Below are positions 52,415 to 61,539 of a stretch of DNA of 64,000 bases, in pieces. Source of the stretch: a bacterium. Lineage in GTDB: Bacteria > Pseudomonadota > Alphaproteobacteria > Caulobacterales > Hyphomonadaceae. The stretch is taken from the NCBI GenBank assembly GCA_016125045.1, contig WGML01000006.1, positions 186,001 to 250,000 of the forward strand. The letters run 5' to 3'. Every line of letters begins with the position of its first letter. The stretch's first letter is position 1. The notes under the pieces are model-generated. The model did no database searches. It was not told the origin of the DNA and saw nothing but the letters and a program-made list of their open reading frames with translations. A program made the position numbers and the translations under genes.

Positions 52415-55324
52415 TCAGAAGCGGAACTGGACTTCGACACCGTAGGTCTGCGGCGGACGGAGCGTCTCGGAGTAGGTCAGGCAGGACTGGCCCACCCGCG
52501 CGCCGTTTGGCAGCGAGGTCGTTGCGGCCGTCGTGTCGCAGAATTGCGGCCCAACGTTGCGCAGAGTGCCCTGACGGAGCCCGGCCCCAGCGGAGTCGTA
52601 CTGGACTTCATCGAGCAGGTTGCGAACGAAGCCGATGATGGTGAGATTTTCATCAGCGCTCGTCCAGGCCAGACGGGCATCCACCTGATCCCAGGCCGGG
52701 ATTTTGGTGTAGGAGCGGTTGAAGATCGACGAGAAGGCGATGTCCTGCCAGAGGTAGGAGATCGACGGCACGAGTTTCGCGCCCGACTCGAAGTCGTAAG
52801 TGTAGGTTGCGTTGAGCGCGATCTTGTTCTTGGGCGAGAAGGGCAGGATGTTCCCTGCCAGCGACTGGCCCTGCTGAACGAACCCGTTGGCGGCCGTAGA
52901 GCCGACCGCTGCCCCTTCCGGCTGCGCCCCGACATCTCGCGCGCCCGGATCGAGCGCGTGGACCAGCGGCGTTCCGGAGTCCTTGATCTCCGGATTCACG
53001 TAACCGTAGTTGAAGATGAAGCGGAGATTGTCGGTCGCACGCCAGATCGTCTCAAGTTCGAAGCCGGAGGTCTCGGTCTTCGGAAGGTTGACGTAAGCGG
53101 TGTAGGGGTTGGGCTGCGGGATCGGACCCGCCGGACCATCCGGATCTTCCGGAATGATCGCGTTCGACACCTGATAACCGTCATAGTTGTAGAAGAAGAG
53201 GACGGCGTTGGTGATCAGGTTGAGGTCACGCCAGTCGCGCTTGAAGCCGAGTTCGAAGGCGTCAACGAGTTCCTTGTCGGTGAAGGGCGTCGGCGCGAGC
53301 ACGCCGAACACATCCGCCGCGCCAAGCCCGCCCGGCTTGTAGCCGCGGTTGTACTTGCCGTAGATCAGCGTGTCGGCGTCGGGCGTCCAGTCGAGACCGA
53401 TGACGCCGGTGACTTCCGAGAACTCAGCATGCAGATCGCGGTAGCGATTGCCGGTCAGCGGATCGAGATAGATGCCGAGCGGATTGGCGCTGGTGACGTT
53501 CAAGACGCCGCGCCCGGCTGTGCCCGTCGCCGGATCGACGCCGCCCAAGACGCTCGTGACGTCCACACGAACCGGGACGACCGCGTTGAGCGTGTTGAGG
53601 ATCGTCGACTGGGCGTTTGCACCGAGCGCCGAGCGAAGCCCCGCATAGGCAGGGTTGGTGAGATAGTTAAGCGCAAACAGCCCCTGGAACGCGTCCTGGA
53701 TCACGTAGTGGTTGACGATCCGGGCGTATTCGCGGCCGTCCAGAATATCCGACGACCAGCGGATGCCGGCGTTGAACTTGAGCTGGTCGTTGATCTCGTA
53801 GTCGCCCTGGAAGAACACCCCATAGGCGTTGTTCACGGCCTGGTTGTTGGTATGGAACACGAGCGACGCACCGGGAACCGTGGCCCCGGATGACGAGTTG
53901 CGGCCGGACGCGCTCGGAAGGACTGGCAGGCCGGCCGGCGCCGGCGAACCGAAGAACGGCCCGGCGTTGGTGAGCCAGGTCTGGAGTGCGCCGATGTCGT
54001 AGACAGGCCCGGACGGCGGCGTGAGTTGGTTCACAAACACCGTCTGCGTGTAGTTTTCCTGATACTGGTAGAGACCGAAGATCCACTGGAACGCACCATC
54101 GCCGTTTGAAACGAAGTTGAGTTCGTTCGACAGCCACGCACGGTTCTCGTTGTAATCAGACGTCCGCTCGACGTCGACAACCTGGTTGAACCCGAGATTG
54201 TTCGTGCGTGTGAAGCGCTTGATCGGCGTGCCGTCGTGATCCTGCTGCAGGTTGTAGTGATAGTAGACGTAGCCGCCGAGATATTTGATGTCGAACCCGT
54301 CGGCCTCGTAGATCGCCTCAAGCGCGATTTCCTGCGTGGGTTGGAGATGAGCGAAATTCGTGAAGTCGGTGTTGAACTCACGCCGGTTGGTGATGGCGGG
54401 GTTCGTGTTCTGCGTGCCCAGCTGGATGCGGTTCGGATCCGTGAGACCGAACAAGGCGTTGGGCGCGATATCCGCCGTGCCGTTGTAGAAGATCGTGTCG
54501 TAGTTGTTGCGGTTGCCGACGCCGGTCCGCGCGCCAGGCAGGCCGAGGCGGTGCCATTGCAGGCGGGCGTAACGGCCCCACCAGCTGAACCGGTCGCCCC
54601 ACTGGCCTTCGAGCTGACCCTGGATGAAATAGCCATCCGTGCGGCCGCCCTCGGATTCGAGGCCCGACGCGTTGTCGAGATAGCCCTTGTCGATCTTCGA
54701 CTGGCTGGCGTCGATGCGGAAGTTGATCGAGTCGTTGATCGGGCCCGTGAACGTGCCCTGAAGTTCGGTCGAGTCGAAATTGGTGACGATGGCGCGCACC
54801 TCGCCGCCGAACTCATCGTCCGGCCGCTTGGTGAGAACGTTCAGCGCGCCGCCGATCGAGTCGCGGCCGTAGAGCGTACCCTGGGGACCACGGACGACCT
54901 CGACGCGGTCAGTGAACAGCGGCTCGCGGCTCGCCGGAATAGCGGACGAGAAGTACACGCCGTCGACATAGTTCGAGATGCCGGAGCGGATGCCGAAATT
55001 GTTCGACGTGCGGGTGACGCCGCGCAGGCCGAGGCGGTCGTTCGAGGAGGAGTAGGAGAGGCCGGGCGCGAAGTTCGTGTAGTCCTGCACCGTGGTCAGG
55101 CCGATCTCGTCGCGCAGTTCGGAGTTGATGGCGGTCACCGCGACCGCGATGTCCTGAACCGACTCTTCCCGCTTGTTGGCGGTGACGATGATGGTCGCGC
55201 TGGGGCGGTCATTCTCCGCCTGCGCCGTCTGAGCGGTCTGCGCGGCGGCGGTTTGACCAAGGGTGGGCGCGGCGAGGCCGAGCGCAATGAGGCTGACGAA
55301 CTGTAGATGCTTTGGCCGCGCCAT
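52415..55324 (-). CDS. TonB-dependent outer-membrane receptor
   Basis: 969 residues from ATG 55324, which has GGGAGG upstream. A signal peptide (about 1-29, ending near AAQT) is followed by the plug domain: TIIVTANKREESVQDIAVAVT, GLTTVQDYTNFAPGL, RVEVVRGPQGTLYGRDSIGGALNV. The 22-strand barrel runs to the terminal aromatic QFRF. It belongs to the large Sphingomonad/Caulobacter-type receptor group (with GGLGAADVFG and LRFIFNYGYVNPEI), whose ligands range from sugars to other nutrients. I see no enzyme gene nearby that reveals the ligand. It is separated from icd by a bidirectional terminator. Confidence 0.95.
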   Translation of the reverse strand: MARPKHLQFVSLIALGLAAPTLGQTAAAQTAQTAQAENDRPSATIIVTANKREESVQDIAVAVTAINSELRDEIGLTTVQDYTNFAPGLSYSSSNDRLGLRGVTRTSNNFGIRSGISNYVDGVYFSSAIPASREPLFTDRVEVVRGPQGTLYGRDSIGGALNVLTKRPDDEFGGEVRAIVTNFDSTELQGTFTGPINDSINFRIDASQSKIDKGYLDNASGLESEGGRTDGYFIQGQLEGQWGDRFSWWGRYARLQWHRLGLPGARTGVGNRNNYDTIFYNGTADIAPNALFGLTDPNRIQLGTQNTNPAITNRREFNTDFTNFAHLQPTQEIALEAIYEADGFDIKYLGGYVYYHYNLQQDHDGTPIKRFTRTNNLGFNQVVDVERTSDYNENRAWLSNELNFVSNGDGAFQWIFGLYQYQENYTQTVFVNQLTPPSGPVYDIGALQTWLTNAGPFFGSPAPAGLPVLPSASGRNSSSGATVPGASLVFHTNNQAVNNAYGVFFQGDYEINDQLKFNAGIRWSSDILDGREYARIVNHYVIQDAFQGLFALNYLTNPAYAGLRSALGANAQSTILNTLNAVVPVRVDVTSVLGGVDPATGTAGRGVLNVTSANPLGIYLDPLTGNRYRDLHAEFSEVTGVIGLDWTPDADTLIYGKYNRGYKPGGLGAADVFGVLAPTPFTDKELVDAFELGFKRDWRDLNLITNAVLFFYNYDGYQVSNAIIPEDPDGPAGPIPQPNPYTAYVNLPKTETSGFELETIWRATDNLRFIFNYGYVNPEIKDSGTPLVHALDPGARDVGAQPEGAAVGSTAANGFVQQGQSLAGNILPFSPKNKIALNATYTYDFESGAKLVPSISYLWQDIAFSSIFNRSYTKIPAWDQVDARLAWTSADENLTIIGFVRNLLDEVQYDSAGAGLRQGTLRNVGPQFCDTTAATTSLPNGARVGQSCLTYSETLRPPQTYGVEVQFRF

Positions 55325-55626
55325 AGGACGCTTCCTCCCTTTATGTTGCTGCACTTCCTCCGGACCCTCTATCTCTTGGAATCGGGTCTACTCCCCACCG
55401 TTACCCTTTTTTGACGCGTTGGGAAGGGTGAAGCTTCATCCAAGGCCCGCTGAAAGGCGCCGTAACGAAAATTGACCTCAGCCGTTGCAAGATCGTCGCA
55501 CTTCTATACGGCCGACCAGACATCGCGTGATCTTGCTTCCGCCCCAAGTGTTCGGCGCCCTGCGGCGAGCGGTCGCGGACGATGAGGGCGGCGGCGCAGG
55601 CTAAGCATCGGATGGGCGGAGGGCCG
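55325..55626. other. Divergent intergenic region before the TonB receptor and a small membrane gene
   Basis: 302 bases without a convincing gene. On the minus strand a promoter for the receptor should lie within about 55345-55500; I found no near-consensus pair. A GGGAGG box for the plus-strand gene is at 55618-55623. Confidence 0.5.
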
Positions 55627-55986
55627 ATGAACTACGCATTCCTGATCGCGGGCGGGGTGAGCGCGTTTGCGTGTGTTCTGCTGCTGCTGCTTGGAGGAAC
55701 GCGCCCGGTGGATCTCGCCGCCGAACCCGCGACGGCGGCCGACGCCTGGTTCGGTCGCCGGCTGATTTCGGTGACGCTGCTCGGGCTCGCGATCGGCTAC
55801 GGCCATGCGGCGAGGTCCCCCTCGGCGGGCGATCTTGGCGTCGCGCTGACAGCGGCGGCGGTGGTCATGCCGCTGCTGCACATCGCCGCGACGCGGGTGA
55901 AGCGGGCCGAAATGCCGCAGCTGATCGAGCTCGCCTCCTTCGCCGCGATCGCCGCGCTCGGCGGGTTCGGCCTGACCGCAGGTTGA
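55627..55986 (+). CDS. Small membrane protein of unknown function
   Basis: 119 residues from ATG 55627, with GGAGGG nine bases upstream. Four hydrophobic helices (about 5-22, 45-60, 67-87, 100-117) make it an integral membrane protein with short loops. The second half carries RVKRAEMPQLIELASF between helices. I recognise no family. It ends 31 bases from the convergent alaS. Confidence 0.6.
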   Translation: MNYAFLIAGGVSAFACVLLLLLGGTRPVDLAAEPATAADAWFGRRLISVTLLGLAIGYGHAARSPSAGDLGVALTAAAVVMPLLHIAATRVKRAEMPQLIELASFAAIAALGGFGLTAG

Positions 55987-56017
55987 GCGCGGATCGGGCG
56001 CCGCCCCGCCCCAAAGA

Positions 56018-58726
56018 TCAGCCGGCGGTGATCGCCGCACGCACCGCGGCGATCGCCTCGTTCGCCTTGTCGCCATGCGGCCCGCCCGCCTGGGCGAGAT
56101 CCGGCCGCCCGCCGCCGCCCGCGCCGCCCACCGCCGCGGCGCCGATCTTTACAAGATCGACCGCGCTGAAACGGCCCGTGAGGTCGTCGGTGACGCCGAC
56201 CGCCACCGCGGCCTTGCCGTCATTCACCGCCACGAACGCCGCAACGCCGGACCCGAGCTTCTGCTTGGCGGCGTCGATGAGGGTGCGCAAGTCGCGCGCG
56301 GGAACGCCCTCGGCCACCCGGCCGACGAAGGCGATCCCGGACACGGTCTCGGCGGCGTCCTGCGCCGGCCCGCCGCCGCCCATGGCGAGCTTGCGAAGCG
56401 CGTCCGAGAGCTCGTTCTCAAGCTTGCGCCGCGCATCCGCGATGGCGGTCACGCGCGCGGGCGCGTCGGCGATCGGCGATTTCAGGATGTCCGCGACATC
56501 GCGGGCGACCGCAGCCCGCGCCTTCAGGAAGGCGAGCGCGGCCGCGCCGGTGACCGCCTCGATACGTCGCACGCCGGACGACACCCCGCTCTCGGAAGTG
56601 ATCACGAAGAGCGCGATATCACCGGTCCGGCCGACATGGGTGCCGCCGCAGAGTTCGACCGAATAGGGACGCGGCGTCCCCGTCACATCCTCGCCCAGGG
56701 CGAGGACGCGGACGCGATCTCCATATTTTTCACCGAACAACGCGAGCGCCCCCGCGGCGATCGCCGCATCCGGCGTCATGTCGCGGGTGTCGGCCGCCGC
56801 GTTCTGGCGGATCACCTGATTGACTTCGGCCTCGATGGCGTCGAGTTCGGCCGGCGACACAGGGGACGGGTGGGAGAAATCGAAGCGCAGCTTGTCCGGA
56901 TCGACGAGCGATCCGCGCTGGGTGACGTGGGCGCCGAGGTGCGCGCGCAGGCTCGCATGCAAGAGATGCGTCGCCGAATGGTTGGCGCGGATGCGGTTTC
57001 GCCTGACCGCGTCGACCACGAGGTCCGCCGCCGCGCCGAGGGCGACCTCCGGGCCCGACGTCAACACGCCGATATGCGCGAACACATCGCCCGCGCGTTT
57101 CTGCACGTCCTCCACGGTGAACACGCCGCCGGGGAAGCGGATCTCGCCCGCATCCCCGACCTGGCCGCCGGACTCCGCATAGAACGGCGTCTGCGAGAAG
57201 ACGAGCTCCGCCCGCTCGCCGGGGCGCAGGGAGTCGCGCCGCCCGCCCTCCACGATGATCGCCTTGAGCGGAGCCTTCGCCGATGTGCGCTCATAGCCGA
57301 GGAAGTCTGTGGCCCCGACGTCGGAGCGCAGGGCGAACCAGACTTCGCCCGATCCGGTCTCCCCCGACCCCTGCCAGCTCTCGCGCGCCCGCTCGCGCTG
57401 CGAGGTCATCGCCGCCTCGAACCCGGCGGTATCGACGGCGAGCCCGCGCGCGCGCAGGACATCCTCGGTCAGGTCGAGGGGAAACCCGTAGGTGTCATAG
57501 AGCCGGAACGCCGTCTCCCCCGGCAGCCGCGCGCCCTCCGGCAGATCGCGCGCCGCCTCCTCCAGCAGCGCAAGGCCGCGGCCGAGCGTCCGCTGGAACC
57601 GGCCCTCTTCCTGCTCGAGCGCGGAGATGATCGCGGGCTGCGCCCGAACGAGTTCCGGATAGGCGGCCCCCATCTCCGCGGAAAGCGCCGCGACGAGACG
57701 GTGCATCACGGGCTCCTGCGCGCCGAGCAGATGGCCGTGACGCATGGCGCGTCGCATGATGCGCCGCAGGACATAGCCGCGCCCGTCATTCGCCGGCGTC
57801 ACCCCGTCGGCGATGAGAAACGCCGTTGCGCGCAGATGGTCCGCGATGACCCGGAAGGATGCAAGGGCGTCGCCCTCCGCGCGCCGCCCGTAGACGTCCT
57901 CCGCAGCGCGGATGAGCGCCGCGAAGAGATCGATGTCGTAGTTGTTGTGCACGCCCTGCATCACCGCCGCGATGCGCTCCAGCCCCATGCCGGTGTCGAT
58001 CGAGGGACGCGGCAGGGGTTTGCGCGCACCGTCCGCCGACTGGTCGAACTGCATGAAGACGAGGTTCCAGATCTCCACAAACCGGTCGCCGTCCGCATCC
58101 GGCGACCCCGGCGGCCCGCCCGGCACATCCGCGCCGTGGTCAAAGAAGATTTCCGAACAGGGACCACACGGCCCGGTGTCGCCCATCGACCAGAAATTGT
58201 CGGACGTCGGGATGCGGATGATCTTGCTGTCGGGGAGACCGGCTATCCTGCGCCACAGTCCGGCGGCTTCTTCATCCTCGGAATAGACCGTGACAAGGAG
58301 CCGATCGACCGGCAGGGCGAACTCCCTGGTGATCAGCCCCCAGGCGAGCTCGATCGCGCGATCCTTGAAATAGTCGCCGAACGAGAAATTGCCGAGCATC
58401 TCAAAGAAAGTGTGGTGGCGCGCGGTGTAGCCGACATTGTCGAGATCGTTGTGCTTGCCGCCCGCGCGCACGCATTTCTGCGAGGTGGCCGCGCGCGGAG
58501 AGGACAGCGTCTCCAGTCCGAGAAACGCGTTCTTGAACGGCACCATTCCCGCATTGGTGAAGAGCAGGGTCGCATCCCCCTGTGGGACGAGCGGGCTTGA
58601 CGGCCGCACCACGTGGTCCGCCGCCTCGAAATAGCCGAGAAATGCCGAGCGGATATCGCTGACGCTTCGTCCGGCCTCGTTCCGGGCGCCGTTTCGGGCC
58701 CTGCTCGCCTTCGCCTGTTTCGCCAT
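56018..58726 (-). CDS. alaS: Alanyl-tRNA synthetase AlaS
   Basis: 902 residues. The class II core is complete ([53 protein letters not shown]). The editing domain has NHSATHLLH and [15 protein letters not shown] with the metal-binding His and Cys residues, and the C-terminal region has [13 protein letters not shown]. It charges tRNA-Ala and edits Ser and Gly mischarging. The start ATG follows a stable hairpin in the leader. Gene order recA-alaS is common in alphaproteobacteria. Confidence 0.98.
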   Translation of the reverse strand: MAKQAKASRARNGARNEAGRSVSDIRSAFLGYFEAADHVVRPSSPLVPQGDATLLFTNAGMVPFKNAFLGLETLSSPRAATSQKCVRAGGKHNDLDNVGYTARHHTFFEMLGNFSFGDYFKDRAIELAWGLITREFALPVDRLLVTVYSEDEEAAGLWRRIAGLPDSKIIRIPTSDNFWSMGDTGPCGPCSEIFFDHGADVPGGPPGSPDADGDRFVEIWNLVFMQFDQSADGARKPLPRPSIDTGMGLERIAAVMQGVHNNYDIDLFAALIRAAEDVYGRRAEGDALASFRVIADHLRATAFLIADGVTPANDGRGYVLRRIMRRAMRHGHLLGAQEPVMHRLVAALSAEMGAAYPELVRAQPAIISALEQEEGRFQRTLGRGLALLEEAARDLPEGARLPGETAFRLYDTYGFPLDLTEDVLRARGLAVDTAGFEAAMTSQRERARESWQGSGETGSGEVWFALRSDVGATDFLGYERTSAKAPLKAIIVEGGRRDSLRPGERAELVFSQTPFYAESGGQVGDAGEIRFPGGVFTVEDVQKRAGDVFAHIGVLTSGPEVALGAAADLVVDAVRRNRIRANHSATHLLHASLRAHLGAHVTQRGSLVDPDKLRFDFSHPSPVSPAELDAIEAEVNQVIRQNAAADTRDMTPDAAIAAGALALFGEKYGDRVRVLALGEDVTGTPRPYSVELCGGTHVGRTGDIALFVITSESGVSSGVRRIEAVTGAAALAFLKARAAVARDVADILKSPIADAPARVTAIADARRKLENELSDALRKLAMGGGGPAQDAAETVSGIAFVGRVAEGVPARDLRTLIDAAKQKLGSGVAAFVAVNDGKAAVAVGVTDDLTGRFSAVDLVKIGAAAVGGAGGGGRPDLAQAGGPHGDKANEAIAAVRAAITAG

Positions 58727-58749
58727 GACGCTTCGCAGTCTCCAGATGC

Positions 58750-58772
58750 GGCGAGGGGCGCACCCCCTCGCC
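58750..58772 (-). promoter_or_regulatory. Perfect 9-bp hairpin in the alaS leader
   Basis: GGCGAGGGG (58750-58758) pairs exactly with CCCCTCGCC (58764-58772) around a five-base loop, 24 bases before the alaS ATG. There is no T-run, so an intrinsic terminator is unlikely. It may be a regulatory RNA structure or part of recA termination. Confidence 0.4.
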
Positions 58773-58873
58773 TTCCGGCGGACGCACGATACAGGCTGGG
58801 AGCGCTCCGACCACTCACCTGGACAAACGGTGACGCCGCCCCACCGTGCCGTCGAACGACGCCGATTCTCCGC

Positions 58874-58902
58874 GATATAGGCCCCCGCCGCACCGGCGCC
58901 AA
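58874..58902 (-). promoter_or_regulatory. Candidate promoter of alaS
   Basis: On the minus strand TTGGCG (58897-58902) and TATATC (58874-58879) with an exact 17-base spacer, about 148 bases before the alaS ATG, leaving room for the leader hairpin. Confidence 0.6.
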
Positions 58903-58957
58903 GCAGCCGCTACGCCGCGTCGCCGTGTCGGCGCCCAACCGCCAGCAGGGGCGCAGT

Positions 58958-60034
58958 CTAGGCTTCAGCCGCCGTCGGCTCGTCGTCTTCAGGAGTTGCG
59001 AGCATGTTCTCTGAGATCAGGCCGGCGTTGTGACGGATCGCGTCCTCGATCTCCGCCGCCGTGGCGGGGTTTTCCTTGAGAAAGCGCCGGGCGTTCTCCC
59101 GCCCCTGACCGATCCGCTGCGACCCGTAAGAGAACCACGAGCCCGACTTCTCGACCACGCCCGCCTTGATTCCAAGATCGATGAGTTCGCCGGTCTTCGA
59201 CACGCCCTCCCCGTAGATGATGTCGAACTCGACCTGCCGGAACGGCGGGGCCACCTTGTTCTTCACCACTTTGACGCGGGTCTGGTTGCCGATGACCTCC
59301 TCACGATCCTTGATCTGGCCGATACGGCGGATGTCGAGCCGGATGGTCGAATAGAATTTCAGCGCGTTGCCGCCGGTCGTGGTTTCCGGCGAGCCGAACA
59401 TCACGCCGATCTTCATCCGGATCTGGTTGATGAAGATCACCATCGTCTTCGAGCGCGAGATCGATCCGGTGAGCTTGCGCAGCGCCTGGCTCATCAACCG
59501 CGCCTGCAGCCCGGGCAGGGAATCGCCCATCTCGCCTTCGAGTTCGGCGCGCGGGGTGAGCGCCGCCACGGAGTCGATGACCAGCACATCCACGGCGCCC
59601 GAACGCACCAGCGTGTCGGCGATTTCGAGCGCCTGCTCGCCCGTGTCCGGCTGGGAGACGAGAAGATCGTCGAGATCGACGCCCAGTTTCGCCGCGTAGG
59701 CCGGGTCGAGCGCGTGCTCCGCGTCGATGAAGGCGCTGACGCCGCCGGATTTCTGCGCTTCGGCCACCACATGGAGGGCGAGCGTGGTCTTGCCGGAGCT
59801 CTCCGGTCCGAAGATTTCGATGATGCGGCCGCGCGGCAGGCCGCCGATGCCGAGCGCGATGTCGAGCCCGATCGAACCGGTGGAGATGGCGTCGATGTCC
59901 ACCGCCTCCTTGTCTCCGAGGCGCATGATCGAGCCCTTGCCGAAATTGCGCTCGATCTGACCAAGCGCCGTCTCAAGAGCCTTCTGCTTGTCCATGCCCT
60001 TGTCTTCCACCAGCTTGAGATTCGACGCACCCAT
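58958..60034 (-). CDS. recA: Recombinase RecA
   Basis: 358 residues from ATG 60034, preceded by GGGAG six bases upstream; an ATG at 60049 lacks a ribosome site. Walker A is [13 protein letters not shown] (about 75-87), Walker B the segment with [11 protein letters not shown], and loop regions include [10 protein letters not shown] and [12 protein letters not shown]. It pairs homologous strands, and activated RecA filaments trigger LexA self-cleavage. A LexA-like site is upstream. Confidence 0.98.
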   Translation of the reverse strand: MGASNLKLVEDKGMDKQKALETALGQIERNFGKGSIMRLGDKEAVDIDAISTGSIGLDIALGIGGLPRGRIIEIFGPESSGKTTLALHVVAEAQKSGGVSAFIDAEHALDPAYAAKLGVDLDDLLVSQPDTGEQALEIADTLVRSGAVDVLVIDSVAALTPRAELEGEMGDSLPGLQARLMSQALRKLTGSISRSKTMVIFINQIRMKIGVMFGSPETTTGGNALKFYSTIRLDIRRIGQIKDREEVIGNQTRVKVVKNKVAPPFRQVEFDIIYGEGVSKTGELIDLGIKAGVVEKSGSWFSYGSQRIGQGRENARRFLKENPATAAEIEDAIRHNAGLISENMLATPEDDEPTAAEA

Positions 60035-60103
60035 TGACTGCTCCCACATCTGACACGCCGAACCCGCTCCGGCAACAAATCCCGCACGCTGGGGACTGAG
60101 GGA

Positions 60104-60131
60104 TATGTACTACATTTGTTCTCGTGAACAA
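60104..60131 (-). promoter_or_regulatory. Candidate recA promoter
   Basis: TTGTTC (60126-60131) and TACATA (60104-60109) on the minus strand, 16 bases apart. The -35 lies inside the LexA-like palindrome, as expected for an SOS promoter. Confidence 0.5.
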
Positions 60132-60140
60132 AGAGTGAAT
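60115..60140. promoter_or_regulatory. Candidate LexA (SOS) operator of recA
   Basis: A palindrome TTTGTTC-TCGT-GAACAAA at 60115-60132 and, overlapping it, GAAC-N7-GAAT at 60126-60140, one mismatch from the alphaproteobacterial GAAC-N7-GAAC (GTTC-N7-GTTC) box. Confidence 0.55.
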
Positions 60141-60184
60141 TCTTATAAATGGACCCGCTGGAGGCGCGCGCGGCTCCGCCCCGC

Positions 60185-61417
60185 CTATTCGACCGCGACT
60201 CCTCCGCATCTTTCCGCGGTGCGCTGCGGGTTACAGCGGGCGATCGCGCCGCCGGGCATCGCCACGGAGAAGTCGCCGAACGCGGGATTAGGCTTGTAGT
60301 AATCGGTCGAGACGAATTGCGCCGACGACGCAAACGCGGCCTCACGCTTCGCCGTGTCGCCGACGCGGGGTTCGACCGTATCCTGCTCGGTCCGGGTGCG
60401 CACGATGAAGCCGTCGGCGACCGCCTTGCGGATCGCCTCCTGATTGGCGATCGGGTCGTCCCACATCACGAAGGCGGCGTCCGGGTCGTCCTGCGCGACG
60501 CGGATGAAGGCGACGCGGGCGGCGAGCCCGCCCGGACCTGCGCGGTAGGGTTCGTAGAAGTCCGGTCCGTTGATCGACGCGAACAAGACCTTGCCTCGCG
60601 CCTCCCCCAAGGTCGGCCAGCCGCCCGCGAGAACCGCCTCCCGCAGGGTTGAATGGTCGCCCTTGACGTCTGCGGGACGGATGAGCGCTTTCGGAGGAAA
60701 GACCGAGAGAATCTCCGCGTCCATCCGGTCGAGCGCGGGGCCGTCCAGCGGGAGGACGGGCGTCGCCCCCTCCCAGGACGCGGGGGTCACTTTCGGATTC
60801 AGCATGATCAGGATCGGGGTGTGGTCGGGATGACGAACCGACCAGTCGCGAATGTGCCGAAGACAGGCGACAAAGGTCGGGCACGTGGTGCGATAGTCCA
60901 GATCGGGCACATGAAGCACTTTGAATCCGGGCCGCGACATCTCCTCGCGGAAGGCGAGTTCGGGCGTCACCCGACCCTCGGCGATCGCTCTGCGGCGCAA
61001 CAGCGGGTCGAGGAAGCGGCCGCCGTCCGGATCGTTGAGGATGTCGATCTCGAACTGGCGAATGCCCCAGTCAAGCTGGGCGGGGATCGGCTCGTGCGCA
61101 TAGTCGAGCGTGCGCGCGGCGGCAGGCGCCACGTCCATGAAGATGGCGAACTCTTCCGGCGCGATCCAGTCCTTGTAGCTGTTGTGCGTGCCAAGCACTT
61201 GAATGTCGTTCAGCCGCAGATTGGCGTCGATCCAGGCCCGTCCGCATCCTTCCCCGGCCTCTGGCAAGATCGACGCGGCAAGATCGCAGGATGCCGCTGC
61301 GGCGTCTGACGCCTCGCCGGACGAAGATCGTGACGCACCGCCGCCCGTAGGCCCGCAAGCGGCGAGGACGAGCACCGCGAGAAGCGCGGCGTGGGCCGGC
61401 GGGAAGAGTGGTGGCAT
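60185..61417 (-). CDS. PI-PLC-like (Ca2+-dependent phosphoinositide phospholipase C1 family) lipoprotein
   Basis: 410 residues. The signal peptide ends in the lipobox LVLAAC with Cys21. LNDIQVLGTHNSYK holds His78, and FKVLHVPDLDYR holds His169, the pair used in PI-PLC catalysis; FEIDIL (Glu123, Asp125) may bind calcium. The family (PF16670-like) splits phosphatidylinositol-type or other phosphodiesters and is found in secreted bacterial proteins. The bacterial substrate is unknown. Its 3' end is 150 bases from the recA start. Confidence 0.82.
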   Translation of the reverse strand: MPPLFPPAHAALLAVLVLAACGPTGGGASRSSSGEASDAAAASCDLAASILPEAGEGCGRAWIDANLRLNDIQVLGTHNSYKDWIAPEEFAIFMDVAPAAARTLDYAHEPIPAQLDWGIRQFEIDILNDPDGGRFLDPLLRRRAIAEGRVTPELAFREEMSRPGFKVLHVPDLDYRTTCPTFVACLRHIRDWSVRHPDHTPILIMLNPKVTPASWEGATPVLPLDGPALDRMDAEILSVFPPKALIRPADVKGDHSTLREAVLAGGWPTLGEARGKVLFASINGPDFYEPYRAGPGGLAARVAFIRVAQDDPDAAFVMWDDPIANQEAIRKAVADGFIVRTRTEQDTVEPRVGDTAKREAAFASSAQFVSTDYYKPNPAFGDFSVAMPGGAIARCNPQRTAERCGGVAVE

Positions 61418-61539
61418 GGCGCTGGTCCTTTTGGCTCATGGACGTTGCGCTTGGTTTAGGCTCGCCGCATCACGACGGTATGACAGCCAGCCGCTTCGCC
61501 TGGCTCACGCAGGAACCAAGGCGAGGCTGAAGGCTTTGC

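Noticed and set aside
56075-58600. Very long open frame on the plus strand opposite alaS
   Set aside because: It is the antisense shadow of a GC-rich gene; the translation is Arg-rich low complexity without domains, and alaS is unmistakable on the other strand.
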